This document shows, in pieces, positions 7,005-15,301 of a stretch of DNA of 17,058 bases. A program made the translations under genes and the position numbers. The notes below the pieces were generated by a model. It saw only the letters and a program-made list of their open reading frames with translations, was not told the origin of the DNA and searched no databases. How positions within the stretch are numbered: the first letter of the stretch is position 1; each line of letters starts with the position of its first letter. Source of the stretch: DYIU01 sp038326775. GTDB taxonomy: Bacteria; Actinomycetota; Geothermincolia; Fen-727; Anoxymicrobiaceae. Where the stretch lies: contig JBBQKJ010000059.1 of NCBI GenBank assembly GCA_038326775.1, forward strand, positions 1 to 17,058, read 5' to 3'.

Positions 7005-7405
7005 GACGGCACCCCCTCTCCCAGGTTCAGGGAGACAAGCGCCTGCAGGACCGAGCTGAACCGCTCCACCAGCGACATCTCCTTCTGATAGACCACGTCG
7101 CGCTGGGGCTCCAGCTCGAAGCGGAAGATGGTGGCGTAAGTCTTGGAGCCGGCGAATATCTTCTCCCACTGCTCGCGGGTGGTGCGCATGCTGGCGTGGA
7201 CGAACGGGTCGCTCCCTTCCTCGAGCGTGAGCCCCTCCCTGGTTATGGTCAGGGTGTAGCTGGGGCCGTCGCGCTCGGCCAGCAGCAGCTTGCGGTCCAG
7301 CAGGTCGTCGATTATCCCCATCTGCAGCATCACCGGGGTCAGCATGTTCCAGCGCTCCGCGAGCTTCTGGATGTGCTGCTCGAGCGATACGGGCTGTTCA
7401 TCCAT
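7001..7405 (-). CDS. Small SCP2-like (sterol carrier-type) protein coupled to MmgE/PrpD gene
   Basis: 134 aa. The middle (SYTLTITREGLTLEEG, then a DPFVHASMRTTREQWEKIFAG block) resembles the beta-sheet and 'W..I..G' helix of SCP2-type lipid-binding domains, and the last helix is SLVERFSSVLQALVSL. N-terminal residues 1-40 are helical (SLEQHIQKLAERWNML). No enzyme motif or signal peptide is seen. Two ATGs are in frame: ATG 7405 (MDEQPV) sits nine bases after GGAGG, whereas ATG 7411 directly abuts it, so 7405 is preferred. The stop overlaps the start of the MmgE/PrpD gene (ATGA), so the two are co-translated and the protein may deliver or sense a hydrophobic substrate for it. This role is speculative. 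Confidence 0.6.
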   Translation of the reverse strand: MDEQPVSLEQHIQKLAERWNMLTPVMLQMGIIDDLLDRKLLLAERDGPSYTLTITREGLTLEEGSDPFVHASMRTTREQWEKIFAGSKTYATIFRFELEPQRDVVYQKEMSLVERFSSVLQALVSLNLGEGVPS

Positions 7406-9203
7406 GGCCATCTCCCTCCATCCGCTCGGAACGCCGTAATTCTACAACATCACTCGGGGTGTCATCCCGGCAGAAGGAGTACGACATTGCGTTGAGGCGG
7501 TCTTGAGCGCCCACCGTAAAGTCCTGCACGCCGTGCTGGTGAACGATGTGTTGAAAGATCTGCCCGCCGGGCCCGAGGCAGATGACCATCGCCGTCCGGG
7601 TCATGGTCCCCTGGAGCGAGGCCAACACGAAGCACGCGCTTTCCCTGATTCTCAAGGACGAAACCGGCAAGACGCTGGAGCTCGGAGACCCACCAAAGAA
7701 GGTTGTGCAGGAGGGGTCCTTCGAGGTAGGGCGCCCTTCGACCCGGGCCGGGCATGGGGATCTATCGGGATTGATGGTAAGGCGGTGGGCGCCGGCTCCC
7801 GCGGGAAGGTAGAGGACCTCGCCCGACTCCTTTTTGTACTCCCATTTTCCGTCAGACACGCTCACCTGGAACCCGCCCGGGTAATGGACGGCTTCGGGGA
7901 CGTATACGGCTGTCGGCTCCGGCCTCGAATCGCCGGTAAACTCGAGCGAGTAGACCTTCGTACTACTGTCGAACGACTGGCTCACCGGAGAGCCTGCCAG
8001 TTGGCGCACCCAGGGCCTCACAGTCTCGTTCAGGCCCCTGGGCGTGCCGTTCTGGTCGATAAGTGAGAAATCCTCCTCGTTCCAGCCGGCCACGTCTCTC
8101 ACGCTGTAATCCCACAGGGCGTTCGATGTGAAGCCGCTCTCGAGGACCTGGTACATGGCGTCAACCATCTTGTCGCGGGTCCCCGTCGGGTTCATGCCCC
8201 ACGGAACCCCGAACTCCCCTATCCACAACGGCATGCCGAGCTGCTTCGCCTTGGTAACGTCAGAGGCGTGATTCTCCCTGTAGACCCGGGCGCTCGGAAA
8301 GACCTGGAACCTGAGCGCGTTCGATATGAAGTCATAGATGTGGGGAGCGTAGACCAGCCTGTCCAGCTTGAAGGTGTTCTCGTTGAACTTCGAGGAGTGC
8401 ATTTCGAGGCTGTCGGGCTCCACGAAGCCGATGGCGTCCCGGTCGACCTCCCTTATCTCCGCGAGCGCGTCCTCGTAGAAAGGTGCGAGCAGGCCGTTCT
8501 CGAACTCGCCGTTCGTGTTGACGTTGAGGCCCGGGTTGGGCTCGTTGAAGAAATCGTAGCCGAGCACGTAAGGGTTGTCCTTGACCTGCCTGGCCACCTC
8601 GACGAGCGCCTTCTTGTAGTGCGTCTTAAGGTCATCGGAGCGCCAGAAGTTGGTGAAGCACCTGACGACGGCCGGCGACAATACGTTGGCCACGCCCCAG
8701 AGCTGACCTCCCCAGCTCAGGTTGAAGTTCGGGCATACGCCGGTCTCCCACACCGCCCAGGCGGGCGCGCCGTCCCCGTGGAGCCAGCGGCTGTAGAGGT
8801 CCTGGTGCATGTCGACCATGACGTATATCCCGCGCTTGCCCGCCTCCTCGAGAAGGCGCTTCACCTTCCGCAGGTAGGCCCGGTCGTACTGCCCCTTCGC
8901 CGGTTCGATGCCTTCCCAGAACACGGTGAATCGGACCAGGTTAAAGCCCCACGCTTTCAGGTAATCCCACCACTGCGTCTCGTTGGGCTGGAAAGGCAGG
9001 TGGTCGGGAGCGACCTTCGCGTTGCCGCTGATGTTGACACCCCTGAAGTACGCGATTCGCCCCTGGGCGTCGTAGATCTCGCCATCCCGGATGACGAACT
9101 GGGGTGGGGCGGCGGCGGTGTCGGCCGCGAGGACCCGGATGCCCGGAGTCAGAAGCAAGAGAAGAATCGCAATAAGTGGAACTGCTATCAGCTTTCGAGA
9201 CAC
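7398..9203 (-). CDS. Secreted GH5 glycosidase (endoglycoceramidase-like), abnormal C-terminal tail
   Basis: 601-aa frame. Residues 1-27 are a signal peptide (MSRKLIAVPLIAILLLLL, cleavage near VLA-AD). Residues 35-400 are a glycoside hydrolase family 5 barrel with the acid/base in FFNEPNPG (E221) and the nucleophile in WIGEFGVPWG (E330), plus R91-F92, the H-x-Y of APHIYD, and WDYSVRD. The layout, with YFRGVNISG at the start and a small beta domain at the end, recalls endoglycosylceramidases, which release sugar chains from glycolipids. The natural domain ends near residue 480 (GAHRLTINPD). The last 120 residues are antisense to a foreign + strand fragment and look non-native. GTG 9203 is used as start, with GGGGGATGG upstream. 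The frame overlaps the SCP2-like gene start by eight bases. Confidence 0.85.
   Translation of the reverse strand: MSRKLIAVPLIAILLLLLTPGIRVLAADTAAAPPQFVIRDGEIYDAQGRIAYFRGVNISGNAKVAPDHLPFQPNETQWWDYLKAWGFNLVRFTVFWEGIEPAKGQYDRAYLRKVKRLLEEAGKRGIYVMVDMHQDLYSRWLHGDGAPAWAVWETGVCPNFNLSWGGQLWGVANVLSPAVVRCFTNFWRSDDLKTHYKKALVEVARQVKDNPYVLGYDFFNEPNPGLNVNTNGEFENGLLAPFYEDALAEIREVDRDAIGFVEPDSLEMHSSKFNENTFKLDRLVYAPHIYDFISNALRFQVFPSARVYRENHASDVTKAKQLGMPLWIGEFGVPWGMNPTGTRDKMVDAMYQVLESGFTSNALWDYSVRDVAGWNEEDFSLIDQNGTPRGLNETVRPWVRQLAGSPVSQSFDSSTKVYSLEFTGDSRPEPTAVYVPEAVHYPGGFQVSVSDGKWEYKKESGEVLYLPAGAGAHRLTINPDRSPCPARVEGRPTSKDPSCTTFFGGSPSSSVLPVSSLRIRESACFVLASLQGTMTRTAMVICLGPGGQIFQHIVHQHGVQDFTVGAQDRLNAMSYSFCRDDTPSDVVELRRSERMEGDGHG
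7582..7745 (+). pseudogene. Internal fragment of a DUF6941-like protein, antisense to the GH5 tail
   Basis: On the + strand about 54 codons read MTIAVRVMVPWSEANTKHAL and then LILKDETGKTLELGDPP, KKVVQEGSFEVGRPS. This matches the core of DUF6941-type proteins as I recall them (MT(I/L)A-R--VPW-EAN...L-L-D-DG...GEFEVGRPP). The usual N-terminal 50 residues are missing: an in-frame stop lies at 7552-7554 and nothing family-like precedes. The end is lost at about 7745-7765, where the antisense GH5 sequence begins. It is therefore a remnant, on the opposite strand from the frame that runs through it. Function of the family is unknown. Confidence 0.5.
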
Positions 9204-9380
9204 TACGCACCATCCCCCGATATTTTCGCCCCCTGGTCTGCCAGCCCCAAACTACCACAGCGCTGGATTCCACGCCATTACCTGAGTGCTCCCTTCCATA
9301 AATACGGTTACGTACCGAAGAGCGTCCGTGCGCAAGGCCCGACAAGGCGCGCGAACGGGTTGGACTCGAACCCCTGGGCT

Positions 9381-10748
9381 CTAATCCCTCAGCACCTTTT
9401 CCAGCGGGACGATCATTCTCTTGTTCCCTTCCTTGTACATCTTAGTTCTCAAGAAGGGGATCCTTCGCATTGAAAAGAACATGAGGTTCAACGCCTGCAG
9501 TTTCAAGTCTTTCTGAGGGAAATCATAGAGGTGGTTTTCCTTGTAGTATTCATGGTCCGCCTTGAAGACGCCTCTCATGCTGTAGATGAGGTCCCTGAAG
9601 ACTTTGTGCCCTCCCACGCCCAGGAAAGACGGGGGCCTGCTGTATCCCACTTGAATGCCCCACATCATCTCGTCCGCGAGACCTTTCAGCAGCGCCGTGG
9701 TCTGCCCGGAATCCTCACACTCATCGGTTACGATGCCGACGTTTCTGGTCCGCGGATTCTCGGAAGAAGCCTCCAGCACCTGCCTCAGGTTGGGTATCTG
9801 CCTCAAGGGCCCGGATATTATCCACGCGGTCTGCTTTTCCCCGATAACGGGGCGGTGGCCGTTATAGAACATGCGGTCGGAAAACATCTTCCACCTCGAA
9901 GACAGGTACCTGTCCCTGATACTCCCGGCGTAGACTATCGCGTCCGCGCGCAGGACCTTTCCTTCAACAAGGTCCTTCATGTCATCCTTGTAAACGCAGA
10001 CACCATCGTAGACACAACTCAGACAACCGAGGCACCCGCCTCGTAGATCAATATCATTCAAATTGACAAGCTCGACCTTGCCGGGCACCGACCTCACGAA
10101 TACATCTATCATCCGCTCCAGGTTGGAATCGCTCTCGGTTGAATCGGTGAGCAGGAGAATTCTCCTGTCGTCAGTCATGGGAACATCATCGACCTTGCCG
10201 GGATCGTATTCCTGCATCTCCCGCGAGACGCTCATGTAGGCTTTGCTCGTTGGCTCCTTCTTCTCAATGCAGTTGAAAAAGCGTTCCGCGAAGTTCAGTA
10301 TCTGCACTCTCTCATCCGGCCTTAACAGGTCGTTGAATTCCGCGGAATATCCATCGACATATCTCATATCCAGGTCTTCGCTGACAGAGTGCAGGTAGTT
10401 GTGGGCGGTATGGTCGTAGAAGTGAGCGGAAGTGGTAATGGCGGTCCCGTACTTATCCTTGAAGGCGCTTTCCGCCCCGCGCTCGAAGATCAACTCGATG
10501 AAGCGTTTAAGCTGGGAGGGGACCAGCAGGATGTAGACAGGCGTGCACCACAACACTCCGTCGGAATCCGCCACTGCCTCCACAATTCTCGCGAAACGCT
10601 CGGGCTTTCTCTCGATGCTCCTGATCTCGCGGCCGACATGGAAGACTTCGAACTCGCAGCCGGGATGCTTCTTCCGGATGTACTTCACATACTGCAGGGT
10701 GACCCCTGTTTCCCCTTTCGGGCTCCCGTTCAGAACTACTATTTTCAC
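9381..10748 (-). CDS. Tandem flavodoxin-fold iron-sulfur flavoprotein
   Basis: 455 aa with two FMN-binding flavodoxin-like domains in tandem. Domain 1 (1-165) starts with the beta-strand and phosphate loop MKIVVLNGSPKGETGVTLQY and has the second FMN contact SDGVLWCTPVYILLVPSQLK. Domain 2 (195-400) starts RILLLTDSTESDSNLERM and carries a cysteine cluster CLGCLSCVYDGVC (C239, C242, C245, C251; CX2CX2CX5C), the 4Fe-4S ligand pattern of iron-sulfur flavoproteins of the NADPH-dependent FMN reductase superfamily. Domain 1 lacks the cluster. Likely a cytosolic electron-transfer or quinone/oxygen reductase. The start GTG 10748 has GGGAG six bases upstream. It stands alone, in the opposite direction to the frameshifted 4Fe-4S fragment upstream. 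Confidence 0.85.
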   Translation of the reverse strand: MKIVVLNGSPKGETGVTLQYVKYIRKKHPGCEFEVFHVGREIRSIERKPERFARIVEAVADSDGVLWCTPVYILLVPSQLKRFIELIFERGAESAFKDKYGTAITTSAHFYDHTAHNYLHSVSEDLDMRYVDGYSAEFNDLLRPDERVQILNFAERFFNCIEKKEPTSKAYMSVSREMQEYDPGKVDDVPMTDDRRILLLTDSTESDSNLERMIDVFVRSVPGKVELVNLNDIDLRGGCLGCLSCVYDGVCVYKDDMKDLVEGKVLRADAIVYAGSIRDRYLSSRWKMFSDRMFYNGHRPVIGEKQTAWIISGPLRQIPNLRQVLEASSENPRTRNVGIVTDECEDSGQTTALLKGLADEMMWGIQVGYSRPPSFLGVGGHKVFRDLIYSMRGVFKADHEYYKENHLYDFPQKDLKLQALNLMFFSMRRIPFLRTKMYKEGNKRMIVPLEKVLRD

Positions 10749-10946
10749 GATGTCTCCCTTTGCATACGGCTTCCCGACTTCGTGATACTACCACGCTCGG
10801 GTCAGGGGCTCCTGAGTTTTCCGCTTTTGTAAAGCAATGTACGTCTTGACCTGGCCGGTCACGCTCTCGAAGCTGCAATCGGCTGCGCGCGATAAGCCGC
10901 ATTGTCTCGCGTGTAACTGCGGGCAACTCAATAGTGTTCTCAATCG

Positions 10947-11194
10947 GTGGTCTTCGATTTCTGCCCTTGCAGGTACGGTGATGACTGCCAGGACTATCCT
11001 ATCGATATCGGTTGCCTGCTCATGGGGGCTCGGCGCTCGAATCACCTGCCGCCATCAGCCACGAGGCGACCGTCGAAGAGGCCGGTGCGCTCGCGCTCCG
11101 TGCCGTTGAGGCCGGCCTGGTGCCGGTGGTGGGAAAAGCGAAGGTGGATAACTTCATCTTAGGCATCGAGGGCCGGGCGCGCCTGAGAATCACG
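10947..11194 (+). pseudogene. Fragment of a 4Fe-4S protein with a one-base frameshift
   Basis: The first frame reads VVFDFCPCRYGDDCQDYPID, then IGCLLMG: a cysteine-rich block with C-x-C-x6-C-x9-C. It then shifts by one base within a GGGGG run (11024-11028); adding one G continues the protein as GSALESPAAISHEATVEEAG, then ALRAVEAGLVPVVGKAKVDN, FILGIEG. Both parts have coding-like third-base GC and fit one 4Fe-4S-binding protein, in which the second half would lead to another CxCC cluster. That cluster is missing because the sequence is cut at about 11195 by the alpha/beta hydrolase 3' end. The N-terminus is also unclear (stops in frame upstream of 10947). Two ends lost plus a frameshift mark it as a pseudogene; the frameshift alone could be a sequencing error. 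Confidence 0.6.
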
Positions 11195-11197
11195 TCA

Positions 11198-12007
11198 TCA
11201 GGTTGTCTTGCCAGCCTGGAGCTTCAGCTCGCGCAGCCAGTCGATTATCCGGTCGGCCACAGCCTGCCAGCCGGTTTCGAGCATCATGTCGTGCGCCATG
11301 CCGGCAAATATCGTCGCCTCGACGCCGTACGCGCGCGCCGTTGCCTTCACCTCGCCGGGGACAAACGTCAGGTCGTCGGCCGCCCCGAGCACATTGATGG
11401 GTGTGCCCCGGACCCGGCCGGCCCGCGGGAAGCGCAGGGCCATCATCTCTATTGCGGCGCGCGCCGACTCGGTGCCGATCCTGGAGAAGTACCTTTCGAG
11501 CTTTTCGGGTGGCACGTCTTCGGAGAAAAACAGGTCGGACACCAGCTCGGGCGTGGCCACGGCCGCCCGGGGATTCTGGGTCGCCAGGTACTTGATCATC
11601 ATCTTCGGGTGACGGCGGGCGCCGCGCATGACGAATCGCAGGACCCCCCGGGGAGGAACGCTTGCAAGCATAACAGCGGCGGGAGCCCGGTGGGTCTCCA
11701 GGTGGCGCTGCACCACCAGGCCGCCCATGGAGTGCCCGACGAGCACGGGGTCCGTGCCGAGCCGCTCCACAACCGAAGCCAGGTCGGCGACGTAGTCGTC
11801 GATGCCGGAAAAGTGGAAGAACCCATCGCAGCCGCTGCCGCCGTGCCCGCGCATGCTGAAGGCGCAGCAGTCGAAACCGCGCTCGGCGAAGTGAGGCATG
11901 AAGTTCTCTTCCCAGCACCAGGCGCCGTGCCAGGCGCCGTGCACGAACAGGACCGGGTGAGGGAACGACCTGTCTTCGGCCTTTCTTTCGACAACCTCGA
12001 GCTGCAT
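11198..12007 (-). CDS. Alpha/beta hydrolase
   Basis: 269 aa, single alpha/beta hydrolase domain. Oxyanion-hole motif VLFVHGAWHGAWCWEENF near residue 20, nucleophile elbow VGHSMGG (S93), acid D211 or D212 (NVLGAADDLTF) and histidine H239 (AGMAHDMML) are all present. Arrangement and length fit esterases and lipase/lactonase-like enzymes of the same superfamily; substrate not predictable. The frame extends to a TTG at 12025, but the start ATG 12007 is clear because GAAGGAGGAAAGGACC precedes it with GGAGG eight bases away, and that TTG lies directly next to this Shine-Dalgarno. It follows the terminator of the nucleotidase gene, so it probably has its own promoter or weak readthrough. Confidence 0.87.
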   Translation of the reverse strand: MQLEVVERKAEDRSFPHPVLFVHGAWHGAWCWEENFMPHFAERGFDCCAFSMRGHGGSGCDGFFHFSGIDDYVADLASVVERLGTDPVLVGHSMGGLVVQRHLETHRAPAAVMLASVPPRGVLRFVMRGARRHPKMMIKYLATQNPRAAVATPELVSDLFFSEDVPPEKLERYFSRIGTESARAAIEMMALRFPRAGRVRGTPINVLGAADDLTFVPGEVKATARAYGVEATIFAGMAHDMMLETGWQAVADRIIDWLRELKLQAGKTT

Positions 12008-12040
12008 GGTCCTTTCCTCCTTCAACGAGGCCGCTGTGAA

Positions 12041-12068
12041 GAAGGGCCCCGGAGATCCGGGGCCCTTC
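12041..12068 (-). terminator. Strong hairpin terminator after the 5'-nucleotidase gene
   Basis: GAAGGGCCCCGG (12041-12052), loop AGAT (12053-12056), CCGGGGCCCTTC (12057-12068): a perfect 12-bp stem, GC-rich. It starts 20 bp after the nucleotidase stop (12089-12091) on the minus strand. The transcript side is followed by TTCTTC, a weak U-rich tail. It lies within the leader of the alpha/beta hydrolase gene, 34 bp before its start. Confidence 0.75.
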
Positions 12069-12088
12069 CGTATCGCGTTCTTCTGGGC

Positions 12089-15000
12089 CTAATACCCCAC
12101 GACGCAGCTTCCGCCGGTCCAGCCCATGTAGTCGAAGTACATCGGGCGCTCGGCTATTATGGGCATGCCGTTCGTTGACTCCACCCTGGCCGAGAAGTCG
12201 TGGGCGGAATCGTCACCCATGCCAATCGCGTCCTGGGGGTGAAGGGTGCGCCTCGAGTTCGCCGGCACCACGATGTCCTGGCTCTTCCCGGTGCCGTCTC
12301 CCAGCATGTAGGTAACCTTCACCTTTGCGTCGCTGCTCGAGGGGTTCGCTATCGCTATGTACGGGTCGAAGCCCGGGCGGCAGGTCCCCTCCGCGAAGTC
12401 GAAGACCGTCGCGGGCGTGTCGGCTCCCACGACGTCATGTCCACCGGTCCAGACCCCCTTGTAGTTGAAGTACATGGGGCGTTCGGCGAGGATCGTTACG
12501 TTGTTCGTCGTCTCCACCTTTGCCGAGAAGTCGTGCGAGGCGTCGTCGCCCTCTCCAAGCTTGTCCTTCACCACGACGGTGGAGCGTGAGTTCTTCGCAG
12601 TCGTGAGTTCCTGGGTGTCGGTGGTACCGTCGCCCATCATGTAGGTGATCTTTACGGAGGCGTCCTTACTGCCGGGGTTCTGGATGCAGAAGTACGGGTC
12701 GAAGCCGGGTCGGCAGGTCCCCTCCGCGAAGTAAAAGATCCTGGAAGTCGAGGTTGCCCCCATCACGACGGAGCCGCCCGTCCATTGCCCCTTGTAGTTG
12801 AAGTACATGGGGCGCTCGGCGACTATCTGCTGGTCGTTCGTGCACTCCACCTCTGCCGAGAAGTCGTGAGCGGCGTCGTCACCCTCGCCCAGCTTGTCCT
12901 TTACCACGACGGTAGAACGGGAGCCTTTCACAACGTTGAGCGTCTGGGTGTCGGTGGTGCCGTCACCCTTCATGTAGGTAATAGTCACGGAGGCGTCCGC
13001 GGCGCCGGGGTTGAGGATGGACAGGTACGGGTCGAAGCCGGGGCGGCATGTCCCCTCGGCGAAGTAGAATGTGGAGGCCGGTGTTGGCAATCCCACCACG
13101 TCGTGCCCACCGGTCCAGGCCCCTTTGTAGTTAAAGTACATGGGGCGTTCGGCGATTATCTGCTGCCCGTTGGTGCACTCCACCTTTGCCGAGAAGTCGT
13201 GAGCGGCGTCGTCACCCGTGCCAAGCGCGTCCGCAGGGTGAAGGGTGCGCCTGGAGTGGGCCGGTACCACGATGTCCTGCCTCTTCCCCGTGCCGTCTCC
13301 CAGCATGTAGGTAACCTTCACCTTGGCGTCTTCACTCCCCGGGTTCTGTATGGCGAGGTACGGGTCGAAGCCGGGCCGGCATGTCCCCTCGCCGAAGTAA
13401 AAGGCGGTGTCCAGTCGCGTGATACGCCTCTGGGTGGGGTAGTAGGTTGGCGGTATGTTTGGCAGGCCGTCGCCGTCCAGGTCGGGCATGCTCTTGACGG
13501 TCCCGGTGAGCGCCTGCCAGGACTTCAGCTCCACCGTCGGTCCGGTGGTGTGCACGATAAACTCCTTCATCGGGTCGGGGTAGGCCGGAGGTTTGTGCTG
13601 GGCGCCGCTCTTTTCACGAGGGTAGAGGCCGAACATGGCCAGGAACGCCCCCGTGTAGTAGTTGGTCGCAAGCCTGTAGAGGGTGCCCGGCTTGATGGGC
13701 CCGAAGGCCCCGGAGCCGTTGTCGACGGTCATGCTCACCAGTTTCTTTCCATCGGCGGCGGTGGGGTCAAACGTGTACTTCAAGCCGGATGCCTGAAGGA
13801 AGAAATCATTGCGGTCCATGTCCAGCAACGTGTTCATCACGCCCTGGATCTCGGCCCCGAACAGGTAGAAGCTGACCAGCGGGTACCCAGGCGTGCCCGG
13901 GTCGTACGGGGAGCCGCCCAGCGGCAGGGTCCGGTACAGGTCGTAGAACGAGAAAACGCCCGTGGCCCCCTTCACCACCCCGGACCGGATAACACCGTTG
14001 GCCTCGAGGGCGAACCGGACGGGATTCGCCGGGTCGGCGTGGTTCACCGCCGTCTTGTAGGTGTCCGCAATCAGGTCTCCGAGGTTGGTCTCTGCCTTGG
14101 GCGGAATGTCCAACAGGGGAAAGCCGCCGTCGCCTTTGACGTCGGTCTCCGCATACGGTTTCAGGCAGTTGAAACCCAGCTGGGCGTTGAGCCCGGCAAG
14201 GAAGTTGTTGATCGTGGTGTCAATCGCCGGGACGGTCCCCACGCTCTCGTCCATGCGGATGGCCTTCGCGCCGCGCACCGTCACCTTCGGTCCCGCGGCG
14301 GCGGGGTCGAACTTCAGCTCCAGCTCTCCCAGGTACTCGGTGTACGCCTTGGCCTGCACAATAACCGTGCCGCCGGGGCCCCAGATAATGGGCGGGTAAT
14401 TCAGGTCGTGGCTGTGGCCCCCGACGATGACGTCCACGCCGGCCACAAACGCTGAAAGCAGCTTCTCCTCTTCGGTGCCCATATGGCTGAGGCACACCAC
14501 CACGTCACAGCTCTCCGTGGTGCGGAGGGTGTTGACCATGGCAGTGGCCCTCCCCACACGGTAAAGGAAGCTGGCCGTGTTGTCGTTGGGCACGTTCCCG
14601 AACTTGAGCGGTGTCATTCCCGGGGCCACCTGCTCAGCCTCCACCCCGAGGAGCCCGAAAGTGCCCACCTTCAACCCGTTGGACAGGGTCTTGGTCGTGT
14701 AAGGCTGGATATGCAGGCCTGCCCTGTGCTGGTCCGTCGCCGAGTAGAAGTTGTAGAGCGCGGCGTCAGGGCTCGCGGGGTCCGGCGGGGTCCCCGTGAA
14801 GATGATGTTCGCGCTGAGAACGGGCAGGTCCACCCCATTAGCATTTGCCGCGGCCAAAACCGCCGCCGCGTACTGGGGGCCAAGCTCGACGTCGTGGTTG
14901 CCGAGGGCCACCGCGTCGTAGCCCATCTGCTGCATCAAGGTCAGCTCGGGCGCCGCAGTCGTCTCCAGCCAGCTGAATAGGGTGCCCTGGGACCAGTCGC

Positions 15001-15301
15001 CCGCGCCCAGGGTCAGCACCGGCTCGCCCGCGGCGGTCTTGGTGGTCCTGATGTCCTTGATCGTCCTGGCCAGCCTGGAGAAGCCGCCCGTCGTGGGCTT
15101 GGCCGGGTAGTCAATGGCCAGGTCGTAGGGGATAAGCTCGGAGTGCTCGTCGTTGGTGTGGAGGATAGTGAAATTCTTGACGCCGCCGTTGGCCTGTGCC
15201 TTGCGGGCCGCGCCGCCCCCGATGGGTGCCGCGACCATCGCGCAGACCACAGCCAGAGCCACAATCACGATCAGTGCCTTTTTCCATGGAATGCTCAACA
15301 A
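12089..15301 (-). CDS. Secreted 5'-nucleotidase/UshA-type enzyme with four C-terminal repeats
   Basis: 1070 aa, exported. Signal peptide 1-38 (LSIPWKKALIVIVALAVVC, ending near AQA-N). Residues 43-330 are the metallophosphoesterase domain, with metal ligands in LHTNDEH (D51, H53), GAGDWSQG (D102), GNHDVE (N135, H136), LSHMG (H273) and GGHSH (H296, H298). Residues 390-590 are the substrate-binding domain of 5'-nucleotidases (ETNLGDLIADTYKTA, FALEANGVIRSGV, FSFYDLYRTLPLGG). A calcium-type linker DLDGDGLPN precedes four tandem repeats of about 111 residues (634-1070). It would dephosphorylate nucleotides outside the cell. The start TTG 15301 is chosen from AGGGGGTG six bases upstream (15315-15308); the longer frame to 15634 looks non-coding before this. 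No anchor motif follows the last repeat. Confidence 0.9.
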   Translation of the reverse strand: MLSIPWKKALIVIVALAVVCAMVAAPIGGGAARKAQANGGVKNFTILHTNDEHSELIPYDLAIDYPAKPTTGGFSRLARTIKDIRTTKTAAGEPVLTLGAGDWSQGTLFSWLETTAAPELTLMQQMGYDAVALGNHDVELGPQYAAAVLAAANANGVDLPVLSANIIFTGTPPDPASPDAALYNFYSATDQHRAGLHIQPYTTKTLSNGLKVGTFGLLGVEAEQVAPGMTPLKFGNVPNDNTASFLYRVGRATAMVNTLRTTESCDVVVCLSHMGTEEEKLLSAFVAGVDVIVGGHSHDLNYPPIIWGPGGTVIVQAKAYTEYLGELELKFDPAAAGPKVTVRGAKAIRMDESVGTVPAIDTTINNFLAGLNAQLGFNCLKPYAETDVKGDGGFPLLDIPPKAETNLGDLIADTYKTAVNHADPANPVRFALEANGVIRSGVVKGATGVFSFYDLYRTLPLGGSPYDPGTPGYPLVSFYLFGAEIQGVMNTLLDMDRNDFFLQASGLKYTFDPTAADGKKLVSMTVDNGSGAFGPIKPGTLYRLATNYYTGAFLAMFGLYPREKSGAQHKPPAYPDPMKEFIVHTTGPTVELKSWQALTGTVKSMPDLDGDGLPNIPPTYYPTQRRITRLDTAFYFGEGTCRPGFDPYLAIQNPGSEDAKVKVTYMLGDGTGKRQDIVVPAHSRRTLHPADALGTGDDAAHDFSAKVECTNGQQIIAERPMYFNYKGAWTGGHDVVGLPTPASTFYFAEGTCRPGFDPYLSILNPGAADASVTITYMKGDGTTDTQTLNVVKGSRSTVVVKDKLGEGDDAAHDFSAEVECTNDQQIVAERPMYFNYKGQWTGGSVVMGATSTSRIFYFAEGTCRPGFDPYFCIQNPGSKDASVKITYMMGDGTTDTQELTTAKNSRSTVVVKDKLGEGDDASHDFSAKVETTNNVTILAERPMYFNYKGVWTGGHDVVGADTPATVFDFAEGTCRPGFDPYIAIANPSSSDAKVKVTYMLGDGTGKSQDIVVPANSRRTLHPQDAIGMGDDSAHDFSARVESTNGMPIIAERPMYFDYMGWTGGSCVVGY
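12092..13402 (-). repeat. Four tandem repeats of about 111 codons in the 5'-nucleotidase
   Basis: Units in coding order are 13402-13070, 13069-12737, 12736-12404 and 12403-12092 (the last 104 codons). Each starts with F-F-EGTCRPGFDPY (two variable aromatic or small positions), contains N-P...TYM-GDGT and HDFSA-VE-TN, and ends with AERPMYF-Y and WTGG. Units 1 and 4 share IVVPA(H/N)SRRTLHP, whereas 2 and 3 share SRSTVVVKDKLGEGDD, giving an A-B-B-A order. Such repeats are probably surface- or matrix-binding beta domains; their ligand is unknown. Confidence 0.9.

Noticed and set aside
9345..9380. tRNA-like T-loop word GGTTCGAGTCC on the minus strand just after the flavoprotein stop
   Set aside because: The flanking bases do not form the T stem (AGGGG against CCAAC), and no acceptor, D or anticodon arms are seen, so a chance match is more likely than a tRNA or attachment site.
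8268..9473. 401-codon plus-strand frame opposite the GH5 gene
   Set aside because: Shadow frame; the minus strand carries GH5 catalytic motifs and a signal peptide.
12785..14455. Long 556-codon plus-strand frame opposite the 5'-nucleotidase
   Set aside because: It is a shadow of a GC-rich gene: the minus strand encodes an unambiguous 5'-nucleotidase with repeats in this region.
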